A stretch of 64,000 nt of DNA from Methanobrevibacter wolinii SH (lineage in GTDB: Archaea; Methanobacteriota; Methanobacteria; Methanobacteriales; Methanobacteriaceae). The stretch is from positions 240,729 through 304,728 of the forward strand of contig NZ_KK211375.1 of assembly GCF_000621965.1 (NCBI RefSeq), in the 5' to 3' direction. Within the stretch, counting starts at the first letter, position 1, and each line of letters starts with the position of its first letter. Below are positions 1 through 7,843 of the stretch, in pieces. A program made the position numbers and the translations under genes. The notes beneath the pieces were generated by a model. The model made no database searches. It was not told where the DNA came from and saw only the letters and a program-made list of their open reading frames with translations.

Positions 1-463
1 TGGTCCAACAGGAATTTATACAATTTTAACTCAAAAATTCAATGATAAAGAAGATAAAGATAGAATAAAACAAGAGAATGAAACACAAGAATTAATATCT
101 CTTCTTGGTAATGATAGTGATAAAAGATTAATTCCTGATGACAATCCAATTACTTCTAGATTAATTAATCCAGAACAAAAATATAAATTCGAACATAATA
201 ATCGTATAAAACAAAAAACAATTAAATTAGCTTATGAACTTGAAGATTTTCTAATTGAAAATGGCCTTAAATGTCCAATTCATCCTTATGTAGGATTTGT
301 AAATCTTGATGTTGCAGTATTAAATAATCCAATTATTGATGAAGATTTCTTTATAGATGAGTTATTAAATAAAATAGTAAGAGCACCTAAAAAAGTGGAT
401 TTAAACACTGTACATAAATGTGCAATACTTTTAACACAATATTCTACAAAATGTTCAAATTAG
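1..463 (+). CDS. NERD-like domain protein, 3' part only
   Basis: An open frame runs in from the left edge (codons from base 2) and stops with TAG at 461-463, so about 153 C-terminal residues are visible. They begin with GPTGIYTILTQKFN and end in a segment with PYVGFVNLDVAVLNNP and then LDLNTVHKCAI-like helix residues. The opening resembles the hydrophobic strand of nuclease-related (NERD) domains, where a GPxGIFVIETK-like motif is expected; here the usual E-T-K is replaced by L-T-Q, so catalytic competence is doubtful. A charged segment of about 60 residues separates the two conserved-looking parts. The next gene follows after 10 bases, suggesting co-transcription. The family call rests on pattern memory only. 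Confidence 0.45.
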   Translation, partial: GPTGIYTILTQKFNDKEDKDRIKQENETQELISLLGNDSDKRLIPDDNPITSRLINPEQKYKFEHNNRIKQKTIKLAYELEDFLIENGLKCPIHPYVGFVNLDVAVLNNPIIDEDFFIDELLNKIVRAPKKVDLNTVHKCAILLTQYSTKCSN

Positions 464-473
464 GGGCAGGATT

Positions 474-974
474 ATGGGATTTTTAAATAAAATTCAAAAA
501 TTTAAACAAAAAAAATACACAAATGATGTAAAGAACACTTGCAAATCTTATGGTAAAAACCTTAAAGTTAATAATAAAAGTATTGTAAATCAAAATACAA
601 TACTTAAAGATAATGTTAATTTTAATGGTATGTTAATACAAGGAAAAGGGAAAGTATCTATTGGTTCTAATTTTCATTCTGGTATAGAATGTATGATTAT
701 AACAGATTTTCATAATTATGAAGGAAAAGCAATACCTTATGATGATACTGTTATAAGTAAAGAAGTTGAAATTGAAGATAATGTATGGATTGGAAATAGA
801 GTAATAATTTTAGGTGGAGTACATATAGGTGAAGGTGCAATTATACAAGCAGGAAGTGTTGTTGTAAGTAATATTCCAAAGTATGGAATTGCAGGAGGAC
901 ATCCTGCTAAAACATTTAAATATAGAGATATAAATCATTATGAAAAATTAAAAAAAGAAGGAAAATTTCATTAA
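474..974 (+). CDS. hexapeptide-repeat acyltransferase (LacA/CatB/WbbJ type)
   Basis: 166 residues. The middle and end are made of imperfect hexapeptide units typical of left-handed beta-helix acyltransferases: VSIGSNFHSG, VEIEDNVWIGNRVIIL, GVHIGEGAIIQAGSVV, then GGHPAKTFKYR as the usual closing loop. ITDFHNYEG provides the histidine found at the acetyl-CoA site of this family. The first 30 residues are Lys-rich. The ATG is preceded by GGGGCAGG at suitable spacing. Such enzymes O- or N-acetylate sugars or polysaccharide precursors. The exact substrate cannot be read from the sequence, but a role in surface glycan modification is likely. It probably forms a transcription unit with the upstream NERD-like gene. 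Confidence 0.8.
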   Translation: MGFLNKIQKFKQKKYTNDVKNTCKSYGKNLKVNNKSIVNQNTILKDNVNFNGMLIQGKGKVSIGSNFHSGIECMIITDFHNYEGKAIPYDDTVISKEVEIEDNVWIGNRVIILGGVHIGEGAIIQAGSVVVSNIPKYGIAGGHPAKTFKYRDINHYEKLKKEGKFH

Positions 975-978
975 TTTT

Positions 979-1223
979 AATCCATTCTTAAAATTTAATA
1001 TTTTTTTATTATTTTTTAGACTAATTTTTATATATTTTATAAATATTTTTCATTAATTTTAATCAATTTTATAAGTAAATTATAATTTTAATATTTTTAT
1101 TATTTTTAGGCTGATTTTTATATTATTTTAATCAATTTTATAAGTAAATTATAATTTTAATATTTTTATTATTTTTAGGCTGATTTTTATATTATTTTAA
1201 TCAATTTTATAAGTAAATTATAA
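979..1223. repeat. 69-bp tandem repeat upstream of the uridine phosphorylase gene
   Basis: Two identical 69-bp units (1061-1129 and 1130-1198) are followed by the first 25 bases of a third (1199-1223). A diverged, longer relative of the unit precedes them from about 979. The unit starts AATCAATTTTATAAGTAAAT and contains TTTAGGCTGATTTTTATA. The array occupies most of the spacer and ends about 40 bp before the next start codon, so it includes the region where the promoter must lie. Confidence 0.9.
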
Positions 1224-1266
1224 ATTTAATAAATTAAAAACTTAAATTCATATAAAGGTGAAAAAG

Positions 1267-2043
1267 ATGGATTTAAGAGATAAAGAAGGTAGGATGTATC
1301 ATATACAAGTAAAACCTGGAGAAATTGGAGAATATGTTCTTATTCCTGGAGATCCACAAAGATCTAAAAAAATAGCTAAATATTTTGATAATCCTAAATT
1401 AATTGCAAATAATAGAGAGTATATTACATACACTGGATTTATTAATGATACAAAAGTTAGTGTATGTTCAACTGGTATTGGTGGACCATCTACAGCAATA
1501 GCAATTGAAGAATTAGTAGCTTGTGGTGCAAAAACAATTATACGTGTCGGAACTTGTGGTGGAATAGATCTTAATGTAAAAACAGGTGATTTAATAATCC
1601 CACAAGCAGCAATAAGAATGGATGGTACTAGTAAAGAATATGCACCTATTGAATTTCCTGCTGTTGCAGATATTGACATTATAAATGCACTTGTAGAAGC
1701 AAGTAATAATTTAAATAATGAGTATCATGTTGGGATTATTCAAAGTAAAGACTCTTTTTATGGACAACATAATCCAGACAGGATGCCCATAAGTGAAGAA
1801 CTTAAAATGAAATGGGAAGCATGGAAAAAATTAGGAGTTTTAAGTTCTGAAATGGAGTGTTCAACTTTATTTACTCTTGGATCATTTTTACATATACGTA
1901 CTGGTGCTATACTTTTAGCTATTTTAAATCAAGAAAGAGACACACATAATATAGATCATAAAACTTATTTTGATACTGAAAATTCAATTAAAACAGCTAT
2001 AGATGCAGTTAAAATTTTAATTAAAAAAGATAATTCTATGTAA
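1267..2043 (+). CDS. udp: uridine phosphorylase / purine-uridine phosphorylase family
   Basis: 258 residues from the ATG at 1267. A GTG nine bases earlier (1258) overlaps the Shine-Dalgarno AAAGGTGA and is less likely as the start. The fold is the nucleoside phosphorylase I type: IPGDPQR at residues 26-32 (phosphate binding), TGIGGPSTAIAIEEL, RVGTCGG, DSFYGQHNPDRMP and SSEMECSTLF, the last matching the ribose-binding EME motif. The uridine phosphorylase branch is favoured over MTA phosphorylase because of the SFYGQ segment. It would cleave uridine with phosphate to uracil and ribose-1-phosphate, a cytosolic pyrimidine salvage step. It appears monocistronic and is preceded by the tandem repeat array. 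Confidence 0.85.
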   Translation: MDLRDKEGRMYHIQVKPGEIGEYVLIPGDPQRSKKIAKYFDNPKLIANNREYITYTGFINDTKVSVCSTGIGGPSTAIAIEELVACGAKTIIRVGTCGGIDLNVKTGDLIIPQAAIRMDGTSKEYAPIEFPAVADIDIINALVEASNNLNNEYHVGIIQSKDSFYGQHNPDRMPISEELKMKWEAWKKLGVLSSEMECSTLFTLGSFLHIRTGAILLAILNQERDTHNIDHKTYFDTENSIKTAIDAVKILIKKDNSM

Positions 2044-2442
2044 AATTATTTTTTATAAATTTAACTTTTAATTTTACTTATTTTTTTAAATTTTTAGATG
2101 TCTATTGAAATATTATAATTTAGACAGTATTAATATTTGAAAATTAAATTTAAGGGGTTGAATTCCTATTTTTTATAAAAATTTAAACAATAATTAATGT
2201 TTGAAAATCAATTTTAAGAAAATTTATTCAAAAAAATTTGAGGATTTTCAAAAAAGCCATTTTAAGAAATTTTATTCTAAAAATTATAGGATTTTATTAA
2301 AAATTATATTTAACCATGTTTTTATGGAAAGTAAAATCTAAAAAATAAAAAATATATTAAAAATTAAATAAAATTTAGAATTAAATAAAATTTAAAAATG
2401 ATTTAATAAAATTAGATAAAATCTATTATAAAATTAATTTTT
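2044..2442. other. 399-bp intergenic region holding a MITE-like element
   Basis: No credible ORF with a ribosome-binding site. It holds the element at 2154-2258. Both flanks contain weaker, decayed versions of the same motif (TAATATTTGAAAATTAAATTTAAG just upstream in meaning, and TTTTAAGAAATTTTATTC about 48 bp after its counterpart), which suggests serial duplication or nested insertion. The rest is plain A/T-rich DNA. Confidence 0.7.
2154..2258 (+). mobile_element. MITE-like element, copy A (about 105 bp)
   Basis: It matches the copy at 27890-27997 almost base for base over the central 95 bp, with the same order of motifs: GAATTCCTATTTTTTATA, TTGAAAATCAATTTTAAG and AAAATTTATTCAAAA. Both ends have decayed: the left end reads GGGGTTGAATTCC instead of GGGTTTGTTGAATTCC, and the right end reads GGATTTTCAAAAAAGCC instead of GGATTTCAACAAAGTCC. 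There is no coding capacity. It is called mobile because the same segment recurs at unrelated intergenic sites with inverted termini. Confidence 0.7.
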
Positions 2443-3693
2443 ATGATAGATTTAATTATAGCATGTATATTTGGAATATTAATAGGTTGTATTACTGGAC
2501 TCTTTCCCGGTATACATGTTAATACTTCTGGAGCAATAATTTATACATTATCACCATATCTTTTAAATTTTATTTCCCCAGAAGCAATATGTATATTTTT
2601 AGCTTCACTTGCAATATCTCATGCTTTACTTGAGTTTATTCCATCAATACTTTTAGGTGTTCCAGAAGAATCTACTGCACTTTCTATTCTTCCAGGTCAT
2701 AGGATGGTAATTGAAGGAAGAGGGAAGGAAGCTATAAGAATTGTTTCAATTGGTGGTTATGGTGCAATAATTATTACAATAATAACATTACCTCTTTTTA
2801 TATTAATATTGCCTAATTTTCATAATATATCAAAACCTTATTTATGGTTAATTCTTATACTAATATCAATAATTTTGATTTATAAATTAAATTATAATAA
2901 TAAAAATAGATTATGGTCATTAATTCTATTTTTACTTAGTGGATTAATTGGTTGGTCTGTATTTGAGACTCCTTTAAGTTCAAATTTAAGTTTAATGGCA
3001 ACATTTACAGGATTATTTGGGATAAGTACAATAATATTTAGTTTAAATGATGATTCAATTATACCTCATCAAAATCAATTTTTTGAAGTAGATTTAGATA
3101 AAACGAAGTTAAAAAATATATTTTTAGGTGGTATAAGTGGGGCAATACTTGGATTTTTACCTAGTTTTGGACCTGCACAAGGTGGAATAATTGCTCAAGA
3201 TATTTCTAATACCTCTGATGAAGATGATGATGCAAGTAATTTTTTAACAGTTATAAGTGGTATTAACACTTCAGATTGTCTTTTTTCATTAATATCTCTT
3301 TATTTAATTGGAAATCCTAGAAGTGGTATTGCTATTTATATTTCATATATAATTAAAAAATTTACATTAAATATTCTTATAATGTTTATTGGGGTATCTT
3401 TAACTTCTGTTTCATTATCTTTAATTTTTGCAATTTTAATTGGAGATAAATTCATAAATATTATTGAAAAAATTGATTATATGAAAACATCAAAGATAGC
3501 TATTTTTATAATGATTATAATCGTTTATATATTTACTATAATTAATAAAGGACCATTATGGTATATTACAATTCTTTTAATAAGTTCTACAGCACTCGGG
3601 TTAATACCTCATTTTCAAGGAGTAAGTAAATCACATTTAATGGGTGTTTTAATAGTACCTGCAATAATTATTTATTTTAATATGTATTATTAA
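2443..3693 (+). CDS. TctA/DUF112-type integral membrane permease
   Basis: 416 residues, very hydrophobic, with about nine to eleven predicted membrane segments. The N-terminus has the glycine-rich stretch GILIGCITGLFPGIHVNTSGA, and a second similar loop reads GGISGAILGFLPSFGPAQGG around residues 228-247. This inverted repeat of a GxxPGxGP-like loop is characteristic of the tripartite tricarboxylate transporter large subunit (TctA) family. Bacterial TctA is near 500 residues and works with TctB and a binding protein. This archaeal form is shorter and no partner genes are nearby, so the substrate and energy coupling are unknown. There is no clear Shine-Dalgarno before the ATG, so the transcript may be leaderless. 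Confidence 0.75.
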   Translation: MIDLIIACIFGILIGCITGLFPGIHVNTSGAIIYTLSPYLLNFISPEAICIFLASLAISHALLEFIPSILLGVPEESTALSILPGHRMVIEGRGKEAIRIVSIGGYGAIIITIITLPLFILILPNFHNISKPYLWLILILISIILIYKLNYNNKNRLWSLILFLLSGLIGWSVFETPLSSNLSLMATFTGLFGISTIIFSLNDDSIIPHQNQFFEVDLDKTKLKNIFLGGISGAILGFLPSFGPAQGGIIAQDISNTSDEDDDASNFLTVISGINTSDCLFSLISLYLIGNPRSGIAIYISYIIKKFTLNILIMFIGVSLTSVSLSLIFAILIGDKFINIIEKIDYMKTSKIAIFIMIIIVYIFTIINKGPLWYITILLISSTALGLIPHFQGVSKSHLMGVLIVPAIIIYFNMYY

Positions 3694-3818
3694 ATTAATT
3701 TCTTAAAAGATGAAATAATTCATTGAAATTAAACAAATTATAAATAATAAACTGATATAATATAAAAAAAGTTCAAAAACATTAGATTTATTAATAATAA
3801 ATAATAAAATAAGGATAT

Positions 3819-3847
3819 ACAATTTAAAAATGTATATTTTTAATTGT
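3819..3847. promoter_or_regulatory. 29-bp near-palindrome in the histone promoter/leader
   Basis: ACAATT(T)AAAAATGTA is followed by TATTTTTAATTGT. The two arms are complementary apart from one extra T. The centre ATGTATAT is TATA-like. It ends 24 bases before the histone ATG and just before the GAGGTG ribosome-binding site, so it could be a TATA region, an operator, or an RNA hairpin in the leader. Confidence 0.45.
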
Positions 3848-3871
3848 AAAAATTCAAATTGAGGTGAAAAC

Positions 3872-4075
3872 ATGGGAATTGCAAAAGCTCCAATTAATAG
3901 GATTATTAAAGAATCTGGGGCTGAAAGAGTAAGTTCAGATGCTACTGATGCATTAGTTAATTATTTAGAAGAAGAAGCAGCAGACATTGCTAAAAAAGCT
4001 ATTGAATATGCTAAATTAGCTAAAAGACAAACTGTAAAAGCTGAAGATATTGAATTAGCTATTAAAAACGAATAA
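3872..4075 (+). CDS. archaeal histone (HMf family)
   Basis: 67 residues, the standard length of single-domain archaeal histones. The helix-loop-helix histone fold is intact: the N-terminus MGIAKAPINRIIKESGAERVSSDA carries the family-typical P-I-x-R-I-I-K start, followed by the long central helix VNYLEEEAADIAKKAIEYAKLA and the RQTVKAEDIELAI end, where the R-x-T contacts DNA and packs against loop residues. It forms dimers and longer polymers that wrap DNA. GAGGTG lies 7 bases before the ATG. The gene is flanked by a palindromic promoter region and a strong terminator-like hairpin, as expected for a highly expressed single gene. Confidence 0.97.
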   Translation: MGIAKAPINRIIKESGAERVSSDATDALVNYLEEEAADIAKKAIEYAKLAKRQTVKAEDIELAIKNE

Positions 4076-4102
4076 GATAAATATTATACTATTTATCTTA
4101 TT
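4071..4102 (+). terminator. terminator-like hairpin after the histone gene
   Basis: AATAAGATAAAT (4071-4082) pairs perfectly with ATTTATCTTATT (4091-4102) across an 8-base loop. The gene's TAA stop lies within the left arm. TTTATTATTTT follows. Confidence 0.75.
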
Positions 4103-4577
4103 TTATTATTTTAAAAAATACTTATTAAAAACTATTTTTGTATTCTTGATTTTTTTTAAGAAAAAACATATTAAAACATTATACTTATTTTTAATAAATT
4201 ATTATTTTATATTCTTAGATATTACTCTTTTAAAAAAAGCTTATTAATAAGTATAATTATGAAAAATAGATGAGTTTAGAACAATAATTTTAATTAAAAA
4301 AAGTAATTAAAACGTCAGGATAATAATTTTTTTTAGATTTAAAAGTTTATTATAACTATTTTTATAAAAAATAATAGTATTTAATACTTAAAAATCTAAT
4401 TTAAGATTTTATTTTAAAAATTAGGGTATTTAATATAGAATTTAAAAACAAAATTTTCAAATTTAATGTTTTTTAAAAATCTTTTTTTAATATAATTATA
4501 AAGTAAATTTTATTTTAATAATTTTTTTATGAAAATCTTTTATAAAAATTAAAAATAGTTAATTTAAATTAACTATT
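4103..4577. other. 475-bp A/T-rich spacer between convergent genes
   Basis: No ORF with a ribosome-binding site on either strand. It holds a decayed relative of the dispersed element at 4354-4405 (ACTATTTTTATAAAA ... TAGTATTTAATACTT). The AAGCTTATTAATAAG-like inverted repeats seen here are too A/T-rich to interpret. Confidence 0.6.
4354..4405 (+). repeat. decayed core of the dispersed element
   Basis: ACTATTTTTATAAAA, then TAGTATTTAATACTT, then a TCTAATTTAAG end. The same order of motifs occurs at 33498-33555 and 10596-10677, but the inverted GTTGAA ends are missing here. Confidence 0.45.
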
Positions 4578-5978
4578 TTAATTTGGATTTTGGTTTCCAT
4601 ATTTATTATCTAATTCTTCTTTATAATCTCTAATAAATAATTTTGCCCAGATATAACCAAATGTTCCTCCAAGGAAACAACCAAGAACGACACCTGCATA
4701 TATTCCAATTAATCCAAATCCAAATGTGAAACATAATAAATATGCACATACAGATTCAAGAATTAATGATCTGAGAATTGTTATTATTAATGAATTTATT
4801 CCTTTACCAACACCTTGGAACATCATAGATGACATGATTCCATGAGGAACTGCAAGTACGAAAAGACTTAATATACTTACAGCTGTTGCTATTTTCGGTG
4901 CAAGTGATGCACTTGCTGATGTGTAACTGAATAATAATGCTATTTGTTTTGAGAAAATTACCATTATTGCTCCAAGAATAATTGATAATAAAAATCCTAG
5001 TTTTATTGAATAACTATGTGATGTTTTAAGATTTTTATAACTACGAGCACCATAAGCTACTCCTGATACAGTAACTTCTGCTGTTCCAATACCCATAAGT
5101 GGTATCATTGCAAGTTGTACAATTCTCATTGCAGCAGTATAAACTCCTACTTGTGCTGTTCCTGCAACTATTGAAAGCATTAAATTTATAGCTATTCCAA
5201 GTATTGAAAATATTACTGTTTCAAGTGTAGATGGGACTGCTACAAGGAATGTGTCTTTTACAATTTTATTCTGATAATTAAAGTTTTTAAAATCTAAATC
5301 AAGATATAAATCTTTTTTAACCCAGAACCAATAAGACATTATTATACAAGACATTGCTGCAGAAATTACAGTAGCCCATGCTGCACCTGCTATTCCCATA
5401 TGGAGTATGTAAATAAATATTGGATCTAAAATAATATTTAAAATTGAAGTTACTGCAATAGAATAAGTTGACCTTTTCATGTCTCCTTCTGATCTAAATA
5501 TTGCAGATGCTACTCCAGAGTATACAAATATGATTAATGCTCCAAATATAATATATCCATAGTCAAGTCCATAATTTATTGAACTTCCTGCACCCATTAA
5601 TACAAGTATTGGTTTCATAAATACTTCCATTATTACAGTAACTATTAATGAAATAATTATTGAAAGAATTATTGCATGTAATGCTGAGTTATTTGCTTGT
5701 GTCCTGTTATTTGCACCAATATATCTTGCAATTAATGAATTTGCACCAGCACCAAGACCATTTCCAAGACCTACTAAAATCATAAATAATGGTGTGATAA
5801 ATCCAATTGCAGCAAGAGCATCAGAACCTAATCCTGCAACCCAAATACTATCTGCTATATTATATAACATAATAAGTAACATTGAAACCATCATTGGCCA
5901 ACTTAACTTTCTAATTGCTTTTTTAGGTTCTCCAGTGATAATGTCAATATTTTTATTTTTTTCATTTTCTGTAGCCAA
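4578..5978 (-). CDS. MATE family multidrug/Na+ efflux transporter
   Basis: 466 residues with about 12 membrane segments arranged as two similar halves, the usual MATE length and layout. Family features include KAIRKLSWPMMVSMLLIMLYNIADSIWV at the start, LGNGLGAGANSLIARYIGA in the first half and the equivalent GIGTAEVTVSGVAYGARSY in the second. The start is a TTG at 5978, supported by a textbook AAAGGAGGT 6 bases upstream, better than any nearby ATG. MATE proteins export cationic compounds or drugs in exchange for Na+ or H+. It lies 47 bp downstream of a MarR-type regulator on the same strand, so it is probably part of the marR operon and controlled by it. Confidence 0.92.
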   Translation of the reverse strand: MATENEKNKNIDIITGEPKKAIRKLSWPMMVSMLLIMLYNIADSIWVAGLGSDALAAIGFITPLFMILVGLGNGLGAGANSLIARYIGANNRTQANNSALHAIILSIIISLIVTVIMEVFMKPILVLMGAGSSINYGLDYGYIIFGALIIFVYSGVASAIFRSEGDMKRSTYSIAVTSILNIILDPIFIYILHMGIAGAAWATVISAAMSCIIMSYWFWVKKDLYLDLDFKNFNYQNKIVKDTFLVAVPSTLETVIFSILGIAINLMLSIVAGTAQVGVYTAAMRIVQLAMIPLMGIGTAEVTVSGVAYGARSYKNLKTSHSYSIKLGFLLSIILGAIMVIFSKQIALLFSYTSASASLAPKIATAVSILSLFVLAVPHGIMSSMMFQGVGKGINSLIITILRSLILESVCAYLLCFTFGFGLIGIYAGVVLGCFLGGTFGYIWAKLFIRDYKEELDNKYGNQNPN

Positions 5979-6025
5979 TTTACAACCTCCTTTATGTTTT
6001 TTTTTAATTAATTTAAGATTATATT

Positions 6026-6496
6026 TTATTTACTTCTATTTTCTTTTATTTTATTTGTTTCAATGGCTATGCTTTTCAATAATTTTTTTAGTTCTCTTAT
6101 TTGTTTATCATCTAAATTTTCTAAAACTTTTGATTCATAATTTAAAGAGATTTCCTTTATTTTTTTAAAGTTTTTTTCTCCTTTTTCAGTTAATTTTATT
6201 TTATTTTGACGCCTATTATCTTCATCAACTTCTCGAATCAAATAACCTTCATCTTCAAGTTTTTTTAGGGATCTTGCTACTGCTCCCTTATTAATATTAC
6301 ATCTTTTAGCTATTTCTTCTTGATTTAGATTATATTTAAAATGTATCTGAAATAAGATATTTACTTGAGTTGAGTTTAATCCAATATCATTAAATTTATA
6401 ATTTAAATATTTTGAATAAGCTTTTGAAATTATTTGGATATATGTTCCAAGAGGGACTTTTGAGGCATCAACTTCTTTAAACTTATCAAATGACAT
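6026..6496 (-). CDS. MarR family transcriptional regulator
   Basis: 156 residues with a winged helix-turn-helix core at about residues 35-110. GLNSTQVNILFQIHFKYNLNQEEIAKRCNINKGAVARSLKKLEDEGYLIREVDEDNRRQNKIKLTEKG in pieces shows the recognition helix (NINKGAVARSLKKL) and the wing (DENRRQ-like). Flanking N- and C-terminal helices would form the dimer interface. It lies immediately upstream of and co-oriented with the MATE gene, the classic arrangement in which MarR represses its own exporter operon until a ligand binds. GGAGAG precedes the ATG. A TTTATATACT TATA-like box reading toward the gene lies at about 6533-6545. Confidence 0.9.
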   Translation of the reverse strand: MSFDKFKEVDASKVPLGTYIQIISKAYSKYLNYKFNDIGLNSTQVNILFQIHFKYNLNQEEIAKRCNINKGAVARSLKKLEDEGYLIREVDEDNRRQNKIKLTEKGEKNFKKIKEISLNYESKVLENLDDKQIRELKKLLKSIAIETNKIKENRSK

Positions 6497-6632
6497 ATTT
6501 TACTCTCCATTGAAGCTTTTATTATTTTCTTAGATAGTATATAAAAATTAATTATTTAAATTAAATATTTAATTTAAGTTTTTTAGTGAGTTAATATGTG
6601 TTTTTTATATATTGGTTTAATAGTATATAAAC

Positions 6633-6648
6633 TGTTGCATTTGCAACA
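6633..6648. promoter_or_regulatory. candidate MarR operator
   Basis: TGTTGC-ATTT-GCAACA is a perfect 6-bp inverted repeat around 4 bases, the half-site form (TTGC...GCAA) commonly bound by MarR dimers. On the minus strand it sits directly upstream of a TTTATATACT box (6621-6631), about 135 bp before the marR start. It stands out by G/C content in an A/T-rich spacer. Confidence 0.5.
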
Positions 6649-6852
6649 ATTGTCATGTCAACATTTGATTTTTATATCTATTTTCAGATTTAATAAAAAT
6701 AGTATGTCTTTTTATATATGTTTTTATTGTATTTGATGAATAAATAGTAAATATTTCTATTGAATATTGAATTTTTACTTCAATAAAAGCTTATATTTTA
6801 TTTTTAAAATTAAAAAATTTTTAATCTATTTATTATAATAGTAAAAAAAATA

Positions 6853-6946
6853 TTTGTTGAAAACTATTTTTTATAATAATTTAAAAAGTATTAATACGTG
6901 AAAATTAAATTTAAGAAAATTTATTATAAAATTAGATTGGTTTCAA
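6853..6946 (+). mobile_element. MITE-like element, decayed copy E
   Basis: It begins TTTGTTGAAAACTATTTTTT, continues with GTGAAAATTAAATTTAAG and AAAATTTATTATAAAA, and ends GGTTTCAAGAAT. The order of motifs and the inverted TTGAA...TTCAA ends follow copies A-D, but with many substitutions. Confidence 0.5.
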
Positions 6947-7043
6947 GAATGTTAATTTTTAAATAAACTATGTTTAATAGAATAAAATATTATTATTATT
7001 ATTATTATTTTAAATATAAAAAAAGTAGTTAAATGATAATGAT

Positions 7044-7565
7044 TTATCTATCATTTAATTTTAATGTTTTAATTATGTCTTGAACATAATAAGGGCTTGA
7101 TGTTGAAATAATCATATATTTAATTCCATTTTTATTAAATATATAATCTACTTCACTTTTATCATTATAATTATTATTTGTAAGTTCATAGATACTAACT
7201 TCTACACCACTTATATTTTTAACATAATAATCTTCAATAGTGTAATCCTCAAAGTCAGTATAATTAACTTTTTTACCTTCCATAATTGTAATTTCTCCAT
7301 CACCATCATAGGTTTTGAGTGTTACAATAGATTGGTTAGTTTGATTCTCAGTTTCTATTTGTGTACCATTTGGAAGTTCAAAATTACTTTTAGAAAGTGT
7401 AACTGTGGTATTTACTTCTTGTTCAAATGCAATATAACTTATTCCAAGTGCAATTAAGATTATTATAATACATATAATAAATAATCTATTTGATCTTTTT
7501 TTTGATTTTTCGCTTTTAGGTTCATCTTTATCCTCATCAGCGATATATAATTCTTCTTTTACCAT
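7044..7565 (-). CDS. single-pass membrane-anchored protein of unknown function
   Basis: 173 residues, family not recognised. The N-terminal 28 residues are highly charged (Glu/Asp then Lys/Ser/Arg). One membrane helix follows at about residues 29-47 (LFIICIIIILIALGISYIAF). The remaining 125 residues are predicted extracytoplasmic by the positive-inside rule: SKKRSNR sits on the cytoplasmic side. The outer part is Asn/Thr-rich, beta-prone and has a YYVQDIIKTLKL end. The layout resembles the small DUF4367-like or PsbP-like sensors found in methanogen genomes, but no motif decides this. The ATG lacks a strong Shine-Dalgarno. There is no evident operon partner. Confidence 0.7.
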   Translation of the reverse strand: MVKEELYIADEDKDEPKSEKSKKRSNRLFIICIIIILIALGISYIAFEQEVNTTVTLSKSNFELPNGTQIETENQTNQSIVTLKTYDGDGEITIMEGKKVNYTDFEDYTIEDYYVKNISGVEVSIYELTNNNYNDKSEVDYIFNKNGIKYMIISTSSPYYVQDIIKTLKLNDR

Positions 7566-7697
7566 TGTTACACATTTAATATTTTTTTAAGTATATTTTG
7601 TTTATAATTATATAATACTTAAATTGATTTTGTTATTTTTAAAATATATATTTTTAGTTTTTACTGATTTTTAGAATATCTTTTTAGAAGTTTTTTA

Positions 7698-7843
7698 TTA
7701 TTTACTAATTTTATTTAATATTTTTGTGAAATTTTTAGTCATTTTTTCAGTTGTATAATTTTTGGTTTTATTATTTACTAATTTTATTTAGTATATTTGT
7801 GAAATTTTTAGTCATTTTTTCAGTTGTATAATTTTCGATTTTA
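7698..7843. repeat. 73-bp direct duplication covering the glycosyltransferase 3' end
   Basis: 7698-7770 repeats 7771-7843 with few mismatches (for example GTGAAATTTTTAGTCATT at both 7726 and 7799). The second unit is the coding 3' end, including the stop, of the minus-strand glycosyltransferase. The first is a non-coding copy just beyond it. Confidence 0.88.

Larger units (their letters stand above)
6497..7043. other. 547-bp spacer upstream of marR with operator, decayed MITE and ATT microsatellite
   Basis: No supported ORF. It contains two TATA-like boxes reading toward marR (about 6533-6545 and 6620-6631), the inverted repeat at 6633-6648, a decayed MITE-like copy at 6853-6946, and a simple run of about eight ATT/TTA units at about 6986-7010 next to the end of the next gene. 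Confidence 0.7.

Noticed and set aside
1299-1679. 126-codon open frame on the minus strand inside the uridine phosphorylase gene
   Set aside because: Fully antisense to a convincing conserved gene, no ribosome-binding site, product without recognisable features.
5794-6168. 124-codon open frame on the plus strand across MATE and marR
   Set aside because: Antisense to two well-supported genes and Phe/Leu-rich as expected of a shadow.
6986-7010. Run of ATT trinucleotides as a CRISPR-like or phase-variation repeat
   Set aside because: Simple microsatellite of about eight units in a spacer, outside any reading frame and without spacers.
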